A stretch of 64,000 nt of DNA from Clostridia bacterium (lineage in GTDB: Bacteria; Bacillota; Clostridia; Peptostreptococcales; Anaerovoracaceae): positions 62,001 through 126,000 of the forward strand of contig JAUNMH010000002.1 of NCBI GenBank assembly GCA_030537495.1, given 5' to 3'. Positions 43,747-52,349 of the stretch are shown here, one piece after another. Each line of letters starts with the position of its first letter. Within the stretch, counting starts at the first letter, position 1. Under the pieces are notes generated by a model, which saw only the letters and a list, made by a program, of their open reading frames with translations, was not told the origin of the DNA and made no database searches. The position numbers and the translations under genes are program-made.

Positions 43747-44802
43747 TCAGTCTATGAATCCGCCTCCAATTACATACCCATCTACATAAAATACAATGGA
43801 CTGTCCCGGAGTTGCAGCTCTCTGCGGTTCCTCAAAACTAGCAATTATTCCGCCATCCCCATCTGAGGTTATAATAGCCTCTGCTGGTTTTGATGCATAG
43901 CGAACCTTGGCAAGAACGCATAGACTCTCGCCGGCGTCCGGCTTGCGGTCATCCGCGAAAACGTTATCTATTGAATGAACCTGATACTTGAACAGCTCCG
44001 CATTGTCGCCCAGTGTAACTCTGTTGTTTTCCGCGTCTATTTCAGTGACAAAAGCCGGCTTGCCAAGAGCAATGCCCAGACCTTTTCTCTGACCAATAGT
44101 ATAGTTCATAATTCCCTTATGCTGTCCAAGTACGTTGCCGTGCCTATCGACGAAATCACCGGGAATGCTTTCATATCCCCTGCGCTGAAGGTATTCCTGA
44201 TAGCTTTCAACCTTCTCATCAATAAAGCATATCTCCTGGCTGTCGACTGTCTCTGAGTTAGGCAGACCAAAGTCTCTGGCAACTTCTCTGGTTTTTTCCT
44301 TGTCATCAAAACCGCCAAGTGGGAAAATAACTCTGGAAAGTGCATCCTGACCCAGTCTATACATCATGTAGGACTGGTCTTTTTTCTCATTAGCGCCCAT
44401 TTTCAAGTAGTACATGTCGCTTTCTTCGTTGTAGACGGTTTGCGCATAGTGACCCGTTGCTATATAATATGCGCCTTCTCTATCTGCAACTTCTAGCAAT
44501 TTTTTGAATTTAATATTAGGATTGCATACAACGCATGGATTTGGCGTGCGTCCGTGGCTATATTCATGGCAGAAGTTTTCGATAACAATTCTGTCAAAAT
44601 CTTCTGACACATCCTCGGTGATTAGCCTGATACCCATTTTATCTGCCAAGTCCTGGGCTGCCGCAGCTCCCTCTTTGTTGTTCCCAAGAACGTCAAAGTA
44701 ATATCCGATTACCTCAAGTCCCTGTTCTCGTAAAAGTAAAGCAGCGGTGGAGCTGTCAACTCCGCCGCTTAAACCTAAAACTACCTTATTTTTCGACAAC
44801 AT
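43747..44802 (-). CDS. mnmA: tRNA-specific 2-thiouridylase
   Basis: Thiolates U34 of tRNAs for Lys, Glu and Gln with sulfur passed from the cysteine desulfurase. The PP-loop is LGLSGGVDSSTAALLL; the two catalytic cysteines lie in NPCVVCNPNIKF and SQEICFID. It ends with the beta-barrel domain. ATG 44802 begins inside the end of the iscU-like gene; the longer frame up to 44913 is a shadow of that gene. 351 residues is standard. It follows iscS-iscU directly, an arrangement common in Firmicutes. Confidence 0.95.
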   Translation of the reverse strand: MLSKNKVVLGLSGGVDSSTAALLLREQGLEVIGYYFDVLGNNKEGAAAAQDLADKMGIRLITEDVSEDFDRIVIENFCHEYSHGRTPNPCVVCNPNIKFKKLLEVADREGAYYIATGHYAQTVYNEESDMYYLKMGANEKKDQSYMMYRLGQDALSRVIFPLGGFDDKEKTREVARDFGLPNSETVDSQEICFIDEKVESYQEYLQRRGYESIPGDFVDRHGNVLGQHKGIMNYTIGQRKGLGIALGKPAFVTEIDAENNRVTLGDNAELFKYQVHSIDNVFADDRKPDAGESLCVLAKVRYASKPAEAIITSDGDGGIIASFEEPQRAATPGQSIVFYVDGYVIGGGFID

Positions 44803-45232
44803 CGTCATGATCATCCTCATCTGCATTCGGGTCAAAACCTTCCAGGCCTGCATACGTCTTGCCGTGCTTCTGTGCATAATCATAGATTGCGCACTTAATT
44901 GCGTGGTCTGCAAGAACTGAACAGTGTACCTTTACAGGTGGAAGTCCACCTAATTCATCAATAATCTGCTTATTGGAAATTTCCAAAGCTTCGTCGATTG
45001 TCTTTCCAATAATCATTTCTGTCGCCATACTTGATGATGCAATTGCACTTCCACATCCAAAAGTCTTAAACTTTGCATCTGTGATTACATCGTTATCAAC
45101 TTTGATCTGAATCTGCATCATATCTCCGCATACAGGGCTTCCGTATGTACCCTGTCCATCTGGATTTTCAATTTCTCCTACGTTTCTCGGATTCATGAAA
45201 TGATCCATTACCTTATCATTATATAACCCCAT
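44786..45232 (-). CDS. iscU: IscU/NifU-type Fe-S scaffold protein
   Basis: 148-residue scaffold for Fe-S cluster assembly. The three cluster cysteines are in YGSPVCGDMMQIQI, KTFGCGSAIASSS and KVHCSVLADHAI. An acidic C-terminal tail (NADEDDHDDVVEK) is unusual but short, and its coding sequence overlaps the mnmA start. ATG 45232 is preferred; a TTG at 45244 lies in the iscS end. It receives sulfur from the iscS product encoded immediately upstream. Confidence 0.94.
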   Translation of the reverse strand: MGLYNDKVMDHFMNPRNVGEIENPDGQGTYGSPVCGDMMQIQIKVDNDVITDAKFKTFGCGSAIASSSMATEMIIGKTIDEALEISNKQIIDELGGLPPVKVHCSVLADHAIKCAIYDYAQKHGKTYAGLEGFDPNADEDDHDDVVEK

Positions 45233-45237
45233 TTTAT

Positions 45238-46407
45238 TTACCAACCTTTCTCTTCGTTTACAGGTGAAAGAAGTCTAAGTTTTTCTACAACTTCTTTTAG
45301 GCTTTCTACCACATAATCTATGTCTTCCTTAGTAGTAAAATCTCCTACTGTGAATCTAACTGTTCCGTGAATCATTTCAACAGGTACACCTAAAGCATCT
45401 AGTACATGTGATGGCTTCAGTGATTTAGATGAACATGCAGAACCTGTTGATACTGAAATTCCCTTATAGTCCAATAATAGAAGGATTGATTCTCCTTCGA
45501 TGTATTCAAATGTAATATTAGCATTTCCAGGATGTCTATGTTCCATTGTGCCATTTACAAATGTATCTGGAATTTCATTCAGAACTCTTTCAACTAGATA
45601 ATTTCTTAATTCTGAACAATGTTTAATGTGTTCATCAATATTTGCTTTTGCCATTTCAGCAGCCTTACCGAAACCAACAATGCCAGGAAGATTTTCTGTA
45701 CCTGCACGCTTACCCATTTCCTGAGCACCACCGTGGATGTAGTTAGGAATTCTGATTCCTCTTCTCATATAAAGAGCGCCTACTCCCTTAGGTCCATAAA
45801 TCTTGTGTGCTGACATTGACATAAGATCAATGCCTAAATCCTTAACATCAATTGGAACATTTGCAAGTGCCTGTACTGCGTCTGTGTGGAATAGAATACC
45901 ATGTTTCTTAGCCACTGCAGCCAGTTCCTTAATTGGTTCAATTGTACCAACTTCGTTATTAACAAACATAATGCTAATAAGAATTGTCTTATCCGTAATT
46001 GCTGCTTCAAGCGTCTCTGGTTTTACAGTTCCATCAGGTTCAACATCAAGATATGTAACTTCATATCCGTTCTTTTCCAGGAATTCACAAGAATGAAGCA
46101 TGGCATGATGTTCAATCTTTGTTGTAATGATATGGTTTCCTTTATCTTTTAAAGCATTAGCCACACCAAAAACAGTCCAGTTATCTGCTTCGCTTCCGCA
46201 TCCTGTAAAATATATTTCCTTAGGGTTTGCGTTAATAAGGTCTGCAACCTGTGCTCTTGCTTTATCTAAAGCAGCTTTTGCCTCAAGTCCCAATGTATAA
46301 AGACTTGATGGATTTCCAAAATGCTGTGTGAAATATGGAATCATTTCCTGCAGCACTTCATCTTTAACCGGTGTAGTTGCTGAATAATCTAAATATACTT
46401 TTCTCAT
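45238..46407 (-). CDS. iscS: Cysteine desulfurase
   Basis: 389-residue PLP enzyme that takes sulfur from cysteine for Fe-S clusters and tRNA thiolation. It shows YLDYSATTPV at the start, the PLP-lysine in MSAHKIYGPKGVGALY (about residue 204), and the persulfide cysteine in STGSACSSKSLKPSHVL (about 325). The loop type and partner genes place it in the IscS/NifS group. It starts the iscS-iscU-mnmA operon and has an extended -10 promoter upstream. Confidence 0.96.
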   Translation of the reverse strand: MRKVYLDYSATTPVKDEVLQEMIPYFTQHFGNPSSLYTLGLEAKAALDKARAQVADLINANPKEIYFTGCGSEADNWTVFGVANALKDKGNHIITTKIEHHAMLHSCEFLEKNGYEVTYLDVEPDGTVKPETLEAAITDKTILISIMFVNNEVGTIEPIKELAAVAKKHGILFHTDAVQALANVPIDVKDLGIDLMSMSAHKIYGPKGVGALYMRRGIRIPNYIHGGAQEMGKRAGTENLPGIVGFGKAAEMAKANIDEHIKHCSELRNYLVERVLNEIPDTFVNGTMEHRHPGNANITFEYIEGESILLLLDYKGISVSTGSACSSKSLKPSHVLDALGVPVEMIHGTVRFTVGDFTTKEDIDYVVESLKEVVEKLRLLSPVNEEKGW

Positions 46408-46444
46408 CTTAAGTATCTCCTATAAATCAAATCTAACGTTTTAT

Positions 46445-46453
46445 ATTATACCA
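46445..46453 (-). promoter_or_regulatory. Extended -10 promoter of iscS
   Basis: Minus strand TGG-TATAAT, 38 bases before the iscS ATG. No good -35. No IscR-like palindrome was recognised. Confidence 0.55.
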
Positions 46454-46502
46454 TTTTTTGAATGGATTAAAACAATAATTTTAAAAAAATTAAAAATTTA
46501 AC

Positions 46503-46574
46503 AACAAAAAAGCTTCCCGAAGTGTGGTTTTTCCAAAGGTTTTGCCAATGGAGCACCGTAAACTCGGAAAGCTT
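46503..46574 (-). terminator. Rho-independent terminator after ynzC
   Basis: Minus strand AAGCTTTCCGA pairs with TCGGGAAGCTT (one G-U), then TTTTTTG. The large loop can form a further CC/GG hairpin. Confidence 0.82.
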
Positions 46575-46587
46575 CTTCTGCCTATTT

Positions 46588-46761
46588 TTAGTCAACTATT
46601 TCAATATTGTTTAATTCGGCTCTAAGGTTTTCCTTAAAGGAATCAATAAAAAGTCTTCTTAGAACTTTTTGTTCTTCTTTTTCTTCCTCAGTAAGTCCTT
46701 CTGGAGTCTTAGACTTTCTGGCAAGCTCGTTAATTCTGTTTACCTGTTCTTCTGTTACCAT
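46588..46761 (-). CDS. ynzC: DUF896/YnzC-like small protein
   Basis: 57-residue highly charged protein beginning MVTEEQVNRINELARKSKT, then EEEKEEQKVLRRLFIDSFKENLRAEL and ending NNIEIVD. The pattern (INELA-K-K...T-EEK-EQ-LR--Y---F---...-L--I-I-D) matches the YnzC/UPF0291 family, a two-helix protein of unknown function. GGAGGA lies before the ATG. In Bacillus ynzC is the last gene of the SOS operon yneA-yneB-ynzC; here it follows the flavodiiron gene, and no LexA box was seen before it. Confidence 0.85.
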   Translation of the reverse strand: MVTEEQVNRINELARKSKTPEGLTEEEKEEQKVLRRLFIDSFKENLRAELNNIEIVD

Positions 46762-46788
46762 AGTTCCTCCTGTTATTATAGTCGTTTG

Positions 46789-48108
46789 TTATTCTACTAA
46801 TTTAAATTTATCTGCTCCCTGCTTGCAAAGTGGGCACGTAAAATCAGCTGGCAATTCTCCCTCGCATTCATATTCGTATCCGCAGATCTGGCATACATAT
46901 TTATGATTTGGTTTTGATTCTTTGTCTTCTGCCTGAGCAGTCGGTACAGCCTCTGAGCAAAGCTCTTCAGCGAGTTTTGACACTTCTGCTCTGTTGGCAT
47001 CTGTCATTGCCGAAAGAATTGAAACTGTTGTGTTTGTGTAGTCAAGGTTCTTGCAAGGTTCAAGCATTTTCTTCATAGTCTTTGCTGCCATTGGTGCCCA
47101 TGAGCCATTTTCCATAAGGCCGACAACTCTGTTCTTGTATCCGCGTTCTAACAATTCCTGAATAAACTCTCTCATATATGGGAAAATCTCTCCATTGTAA
47201 GTAGTTGTTGCAAGAACAATCTTTCCATATCTAAATGCATCTTCTACTGCTTCTGCCATATCGCAACGAGCCAGGTCATTTACAGCAACCTTAGGGCATC
47301 CCTGTTTTTTAAGTTCTTCAGCAAGTAATTCTACAGCCTTCTTTGTGTTTCCATAAACTGAAGTGTAGCAAATTACTACGCCCTCTGTTTCCACACCGTA
47401 AGTGGACCAAGTCTGATATAATCCTAGATAGTAGTCCAAGTTCTCCTTAAGAACAGGTCCATGAAGAGGACAAATGTACTTAAGTTCTGCTCCTGCTCCA
47501 TTCAGTTTCTTCAAAAGAGCCTGAACCTGTGCTCCGAATTTTCCTACAATGCCGAAGTAGTATCTTCTTGCTTCGCACGCCCAGTCTTCGTCAACATCTA
47601 ATGCTCCGAATTTTCCAAATCCATCTGCAGAGAAAAGAATTTTATCTGTTGCGTCATAAGTCACCATAACCTCTGGCCAATGTACCATTGGAGCTGTAAA
47701 GAATGTTAGCTCGTGCTTTCCAAGAGAAAGTGTGCTCTTGTCCTTTGCTACAATCCTATTATCATCAAAACTTTTTCCGAAGAACTGTCCCATCATCTTA
47801 AATGCCTTATCTGTAGCAACTATATTAGTCTCTGGGTACGCATTCATAAAGTTCATAATATTTGCTGAGTGATCGGGTTCCATATGCTGAATAATCAGGT
47901 AGCTTGGCTTGCGTCCATCAAGTACTTCCTGAAGATTATTCATCCATTCCTCTGTAAAATTCTTGTCTACAGTGTCAAAGACTGCGATTTTTTCATCTAA
48001 AATAACATAAGAGTTATATGCCATTCCATTTTCTACGTGAAAATGACCTTCGAATAAATCAATTTTATGATCATTTACGCCAATATATTTTACGTCATTT
48101 GTTACCAT
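46789..48108 (-). CDS. fprA: Flavodiiron protein with C-terminal rubredoxin domain
   Basis: 439-residue oxygen (or NO) reductase of anaerobes. The metallo-beta-lactamase domain has the diiron ligands H75, E77, D79, H80 (QHMEPDHS), H143 (MVHWPEVM), D162 and a His in PLHGPV. A flavodoxin domain follows (CYTSVYGNTKKAVELLAEEL, about 250-390). The last 35 residues are a rubredoxin-type iron site with CQICGY and CPLCKQG, which would pass electrons internally. It has its own promoter and is co-oriented with ynzC. The role is probably oxygen scavenging to water. Confidence 0.94.
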   Translation of the reverse strand: MVTNDVKYIGVNDHKIDLFEGHFHVENGMAYNSYVILDEKIAVFDTVDKNFTEEWMNNLQEVLDGRKPSYLIIQHMEPDHSANIMNFMNAYPETNIVATDKAFKMMGQFFGKSFDDNRIVAKDKSTLSLGKHELTFFTAPMVHWPEVMVTYDATDKILFSADGFGKFGALDVDEDWACEARRYYFGIVGKFGAQVQALLKKLNGAGAELKYICPLHGPVLKENLDYYLGLYQTWSTYGVETEGVVICYTSVYGNTKKAVELLAEELKKQGCPKVAVNDLARCDMAEAVEDAFRYGKIVLATTTYNGEIFPYMREFIQELLERGYKNRVVGLMENGSWAPMAAKTMKKMLEPCKNLDYTNTTVSILSAMTDANRAEVSKLAEELCSEAVPTAQAEDKESKPNHKYVCQICGYEYECEGELPADFTCPLCKQGADKFKLVE

Positions 48109-48143
48109 AGCTATCTCACCTCTTCTAAAAAATTATTTAACAT

Positions 48144-48172
48144 ATTCTAACACAATGATTTACTTACTTCAA
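48144..48172 (-). promoter_or_regulatory. Promoter of the flavodiiron-ynzC unit
   Basis: Minus strand TTGAAG (48167-48172), 17-base spacer, TAGAAT (48144-48149), about 35 bases before the ATG. Confidence 0.65.
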
Positions 48173-48186
48173 CAGCTAAGACTTTT

Positions 48187-49503
48187 TTAAGCCTTTTTAA
48201 ATAGTAAAGTTATCTCAAAAAAGGTTTCTGCGTGTTCCACAGTGCAAACACCTTCCATCTCTTCCATCATAGTCTTAATGCTTGAGATTCCAATTCCTGT
48301 GCTTTCCATTAAGCCACATTCTGCCTTACATGCATTCATAATTGAAAAGCCACAGTATCCATCAGTTTCCATATAATCAATCCTAATTTCTTCATCAGGA
48401 TTTGCATATTTAGAAATATTTGACAAAACATTATTGAAAACTCGATGGGAATAAATCGAATTCACCTTAACCTCACAGTCTGTCCATGGCAGTTCTGCCA
48501 CTGATTTATACCCTCTTATCCTAAGTTCCTCAACTAGATTTTTCATTATAGTTTCGAAAGCATCTTTAACGTTTATGCTCTCAACTAGGCTCTCTGAAGG
48601 TTTTTTCAAGGTGTACTCAAATAAATGGTCGGAAATATCCTTCATCTGGTTAAGCTTAGCACTAATTTTATCCAAGTATTCATGTAGTTCTTCATCAGTT
48701 TCATATCTATGTGACCTGAGAATTTCCATATACAGCATGATTCCCGTTAGTGGCGTTCTAAGGTCATGGGACATTTCTGTAATCAGCTTTCTATTAGCCT
48801 TGTAGATTTGCTGTTCTGCCTCAATCTGATGTTGCAAAGAATTGCTCATTCGATTCATACTCCTTGCAAGATCGGTAACTTCGTCATTACCTTCCACCGT
48901 AACCTGATATTCCAGATTACCGCCTTCTAAAATCTGAACCTCCTCATTTAGTCTTTGAACATATCTGATAAGTTTTCGATTGCTTAGCGTGAACATTATG
49001 ATAAAGAGGACTATAGCTATAATCAAAGCCAGGTTAGTTCCCATAACATAATACTTATAAGTAAAATCCGAATATATTAGGGCCCAAACCTTCTCATCTT
49101 TAAGCTGTATATCAACGGAATTTTCCATTTCTTCTATCAGAACTGCATACTCAATCTGATTGTTTCTAATAGAATACATATCGTAAAATGAGCTGTATAT
49201 GCATTCTGATTCCGAGTAAAGTTCCAGCATGATAACAGGCTGCTTCAACTCCCAGTTTTTGAGTTTTGATAAATCTTTGCTAGAGATGTCGTTCTCATCA
49301 ATGTAAGCCTGGAGACTTTCACCCTGTAAATCTATGTGCTTTTCTCTAAATTTCGAATGACTAAAGTAGCTGTCTAGGGCTAGGTCGAAAACGTTAAAGA
49401 GAACATAGAATGCTGCGATGCAAATAAGTGCGGATATGGCCATAAAAATCAGGAACCGTGCCTTAAGACCGTAGGGTTTAGTAAACTTCTTTTCCCGTTT
49501 CAT
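48187..49503 (-). CDS. Sensor histidine kinase of the lipid operon
   Basis: 438 residues with membrane helices at about 13-33 and 155-178 bounding a ~120-residue extracellular domain without a recognised fold. HAMP follows (about 180-235), then the phosphoacceptor in EMSHDLRTPLTGIMLYMEIL near residue 245, an N box in FNNVLSNISKYA and G2 STGIGISSIK. The G1 Asp-x-Gly is replaced (FSIMNACKA) and the F box is missing, features shared with some VanS-like clostridial kinases. It begins inside the end of the response-regulator gene with AAAGGG upstream, the last gene of a five-gene overlapping operon with pssA and psd. Confidence 0.85.
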   Translation of the reverse strand: MKREKKFTKPYGLKARFLIFMAISALICIAAFYVLFNVFDLALDSYFSHSKFREKHIDLQGESLQAYIDENDISSKDLSKLKNWELKQPVIMLELYSESECIYSSFYDMYSIRNNQIEYAVLIEEMENSVDIQLKDEKVWALIYSDFTYKYYVMGTNLALIIAIVLFIIMFTLSNRKLIRYVQRLNEEVQILEGGNLEYQVTVEGNDEVTDLARSMNRMSNSLQHQIEAEQQIYKANRKLITEMSHDLRTPLTGIMLYMEILRSHRYETDEELHEYLDKISAKLNQMKDISDHLFEYTLKKPSESLVESINVKDAFETIMKNLVEELRIRGYKSVAELPWTDCEVKVNSIYSHRVFNNVLSNISKYANPDEEIRIDYMETDGYCGFSIMNACKAECGLMESTGIGISSIKTMMEEMEGVCTVEHAETFFEITLLFKKA

Positions 49504-50200
49504 ACCTGTATCCCTTTCCCCAAATATTCTTTATGTATATAGGATTTTGCGGATCATCTTCTATTTTTGTACGAAGCCTTCTAATGTGAACCATAATGGT
49601 ACTATTAGCGCTATATGTATAAGTCTCCTCCCATGCTTTCTCATATATTTCCTGTACCGAAAAAATCTGATGAGGATGTTGCATCAGAAGTGCCAGAATT
49701 TTATATTCTATTTCTGTCAAATCAATAGCTTTATCATCTTTCCACACGTCATTTCGATCCAAGGCAATCTGCAACCTTCCTGATGTCAAAACATGATTAT
49801 CGTCCAGCAAGAGATTTTGTTTTTTCCCCTGATAAACGCAATATCTACGTAGAAGAGCCTTAACTCTTGCAATTAGTTCTGCATAAGAAAAAGGTTTGGA
49901 TAGATAATCGTCTCCGCCTGCCATAAGTCCTAAAGTTTTATCTGATTCCTGTGATTTTGCTGTAAGGAAAAGGATAGGTACAGTAGAATTTTTCCTGATT
50001 TCCTCACAGACCTTAATTCCTGACATTCCTGGCAGCATTATGTCTAGAACAACTAGATCAATGGCCTCATTTATTTGCTCTAAGGCTTCTTCACCTGAAC
50101 CTGCCTCAAGAACAGTATATCCCTCGCCGCCAAGAAGAATACGTATTCCCTCTCTAATATCCATTTCATCTTCTACAACTAGGATAACCTGTGCACTCAT
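49478..50200 (-). CDS. OmpR-family response regulator of the lipid operon
   Basis: 240 residues: receiver (EDE near the start, phosphoacceptor Asp in LVVLDIMLPGMSG, Lys in YLSKPFSYAEL) and winged-helix effector ending IWGKGYRYETGKEVY. Closest in pattern to VanR-type regulators. It overlaps the PAP2-like gene by 4 bases and the kinase gene by 26, so it is made with the phosphatidylethanolamine genes. The pair may adjust that pathway to envelope conditions; targets are not known. Confidence 0.92.
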   Translation of the reverse strand: MSAQVILVVEDEMDIREGIRILLGGEGYTVLEAGSGEEALEQINEAIDLVVLDIMLPGMSGIKVCEEIRKNSTVPILFLTAKSQESDKTLGLMAGGDDYLSKPFSYAELIARVKALLRRYCVYQGKKQNLLLDDNHVLTSGRLQIALDRNDVWKDDKAIDLTEIEYKILALLMQHPHQIFSVQEIYEKAWEETYTYSANSTIMVHIRRLRTKIEDDPQNPIYIKNIWGKGYRYETGKEVY

Positions 50201-50823
50201 TTTGCATTCCTCCTTCCCATAAGTCCTGCTAAAGCGTAACTAAGTTCTGCCAAAGCAACTCCCGTTACCGCGTCTACTATAACATGTTGTTTAACTGTCA
50301 GTGTGCTGATGCAAACTGCAATTGCCATTACAAGAGAAGCATTTTGATACCACTTGCTTACATTTTCATTACCACGCACACCAATCCAACATAACCAGCT
50401 AGCAAAACAATGAAGAGATGGCAGTAAATTGTCAGCACTATCTACACCGTAAGTCAATCTGAATAGAAAATCAAAGATCCCTGTCCCTGTAAATTCTGGC
50501 CTAATCATAGTAGTCGGTAGAAACACGAAAGCTATAAGGCATACAGTTTCCCCTATAAAATGAGCTTTAATAAATCGGTCACTTCCACTTTTGTCATACT
50601 TAACGCCCAGACAATAATTAGCGAACCAGAATGCATAGCAACCTAGATATATTAGAATTGTCCATTTCACTACAGGTATCGCCTCATCTAAGGCCGTAGT
50701 AAAATTATAGTGGAATTTGCCTCCGGCAATTACTTTACCACCTATATAAACCATAAAATTAAACGCTGCTGCAGAAATAAGCAGCAGCGTATTACGTACT
50801 GATAAAAAATTAATTAACTTCAT
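50197..50823 (-). CDS. PAP2-superfamily membrane phosphatase-like protein
   Basis: 208 residues with about five to six membrane helices. The PAP2 motifs can be traced: RPEF (end of motif 1), LLPSLHCFASWL (motif 2, P-S-x-H) and TVKQHVIVDAVTG (motif 3 with the catalytic His and supporting Asp). It is closest to the inositol-phosphotransferase-like PAP2 branch. Encoded between psd and the response regulator with overlaps at both ends, it may handle a lipid phosphate or lipid head-group exchange, for example phosphatidylglycerophosphate, undecaprenyl or phosphatidate. The substrate is inferred only from context. Confidence 0.78.
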   Translation of the reverse strand: MKLINFLSVRNTLLLISAAAFNFMVYIGGKVIAGGKFHYNFTTALDEAIPVVKWTILIYLGCYAFWFANYCLGVKYDKSGSDRFIKAHFIGETVCLIAFVFLPTTMIRPEFTGTGIFDFLFRLTYGVDSADNLLPSLHCFASWLCWIGVRGNENVSKWYQNASLVMAIAVCISTLTVKQHVIVDAVTGVALAELSYALAGLMGRRNAK

Positions 50824-51634
50824 TTTTTAATAATCCTAAAGTCTCTCCCATTAAAATAGCTACTTCACATTCTCCTCCAGATGCTTTTAAGAATTTTTCA
50901 CCGATGGTCAATTTTTCCCTTACATCGGAATTAAGTAAAATAACTATAGTAGAACCGGCAAGCTCGAAATTTCCCATTTCTTCGCCTTTTGCAAAATCAC
51001 CATTTTCTTTGGCAAAGGTAACTCCACCAACCATCATTGCTCCAACTTCAATTTGAGCCACGGTCTGGAAGTTTTTCGTTGAAAGCACGCTCCACCATCT
51101 GCGGTTCAACCTGTAAACAGGTACCGTCTCGCAGGCTATAGGCTGCACGCTGTGCAACTGTCCTGGGATGTAATGGGTTTCTTCAAGTGTCATATTATCA
51201 AAACTGCAAAAGTGGTGATAATCATTTGCTCGTAATCTGAAGACCATAAATAATCCGTCATTAAAAAGTTCTGCCGTTTCCCTGCATGGAACTATGTCTT
51301 CTAATCTATAGCTAGAGCCTTTCATAGGTATATTCATATCATCGCTGATTCTATAGTATGAAAACAATCCATCGCAAGGGCTGATAAATGCATTTTCGCG
51401 TTCATCGAAGTCATATTGCTCTTTAGTTCTGCAAAAGAAATCAGAAAACGAATTATATGTCTGCCCTTCAAAAGGTGTCATATCTATTTCATATTTATTA
51501 ATATAATATGAAATCATAAACTTAGACGCTCTTCTTTTCATAAACCATGCGCCTGCCTTATAGATTCCTAAAGTCTGTGCAACCTTGAGAAAGCCGCGTC
51601 CAGCTGCGTTTTTATATAAAAAATCTACGCCCAT
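50810..51634 (-). CDS. psd: Phosphatidylserine decarboxylase
   Basis: Membrane-associated pyruvoyl enzyme turning phosphatidylserine into phosphatidylethanolamine. The 274 residues carry FFCRTKEQYDFDERENAFISP-like mid signatures, the His pair in RLRANDYHHFCSFD, VEVGAMMVGG-like VGAMMVGGVTF and the self-cleavage site in NFELAGSTIVIL, where Gly-Ser would split into beta and alpha chains (family LGST; here AGST). It ends 14 bases inside the PAP2 gene start and lies 28 bases after pssA, whose product it uses. Confidence 0.92.
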   Translation of the reverse strand: MGVDFLYKNAAGRGFLKVAQTLGIYKAGAWFMKRRASKFMISYYINKYEIDMTPFEGQTYNSFSDFFCRTKEQYDFDERENAFISPCDGLFSYYRISDDMNIPMKGSSYRLEDIVPCRETAELFNDGLFMVFRLRANDYHHFCSFDNMTLEETHYIPGQLHSVQPIACETVPVYRLNRRWWSVLSTKNFQTVAQIEVGAMMVGGVTFAKENGDFAKGEEMGNFELAGSTIVILLNSDVREKLTIGEKFLKASGGECEVAILMGETLGLLKNEVN

Positions 51635-51662
51635 ATATTATACTTGTCCTTATTTCCTGTCC

Positions 51663-52304
51663 TTATCTCTTTATATATGGCATTGCCACTAAAATAACTT
51701 CTGCTATGCCGCATAAAACAAAGCATACTTTTCCTAACATCTTTGGCTTATTAAGACGAATAGGTACTAAGAATAAAATACCCATAATTACCAAAGCAAC
51801 TGAAAGTGCAATGCTTGACTTAGCTGCATGAAGATCAAGCTCTGCATAAATCAGCGGAATGAAAAGAGCTGCTAAAGTTACAGGCATTCCTAGATATACT
51901 TCTCTTGAACCAGCACTCTGTTTCTGGCGTTCCTGCTCATCTACATTGAAATATGACAGCCTGATAAGAGCACAAAGCACATAGAAAGCTGAAACAGCTA
52001 GCGCACCTTTAAGCTCGCTATTCATAGAATATGCTATTGCTGCAGGTAAAACACCGAAGCAAATTATATCACTAAATGAGTCAATTTGTATTCCAAAGCA
52101 TTTTTCCTGTGGTGTTCTTTCCATTGTTGCTGCAACTGTTCCATCAAACATATCGCATAAACCTGAAAACATTAGGCAAATTATAGCCTTGAAGAAGCCT
52201 CCCTCAAAAGCACTTACTATGCCTACAAAACCTGACAGCATTCCTATATAAGTCAGTATAACTGTGTAATTGTAATATCCTAGCAATTTGTGTTCACGAT
52301 CCAT
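51663..52304 (-). CDS. pssA: CDP-diacylglycerol-serine O-phosphatidyltransferase
   Basis: 213-residue integral membrane enzyme with about six to eight hydrophobic segments, making phosphatidylserine from CDP-diacylglycerol and serine. The CDP-alcohol phosphotransferase motif is D51-xx-D54-G55-xx-A58 ... G71-xxx-D75-xxx-D79, all aspartates kept. The usual Arg after A58 is Ala (DGTVAATMERT), a departure from the AR consensus seen in this window's own pgsA. The following psd gene supports the serine specificity. It is first in the lipid operon and has palindromes in its leader. Confidence 0.9.
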   Translation of the reverse strand: MDREHKLLGYYNYTVILTYIGMLSGFVGIVSAFEGGFFKAIICLMFSGLCDMFDGTVAATMERTPQEKCFGIQIDSFSDIICFGVLPAAIAYSMNSELKGALAVSAFYVLCALIRLSYFNVDEQERQKQSAGSREVYLGMPVTLAALFIPLIYAELDLHAAKSSIALSVALVIMGILFLVPIRLNKPKMLGKVCFVLCGIAEVILVAMPYIKR

Positions 52305-52349
52305 GATGTAATTATCTCCTTGTTATTTTATCCTCATTAACCATCCTAT

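Noticed and set aside
44803..44913. N-terminal extension of MnmA
   Set aside because: This part is the out-of-frame reading of the iscU-like gene; family proteins start at the MLSKNK-type position just before the PP-loop.
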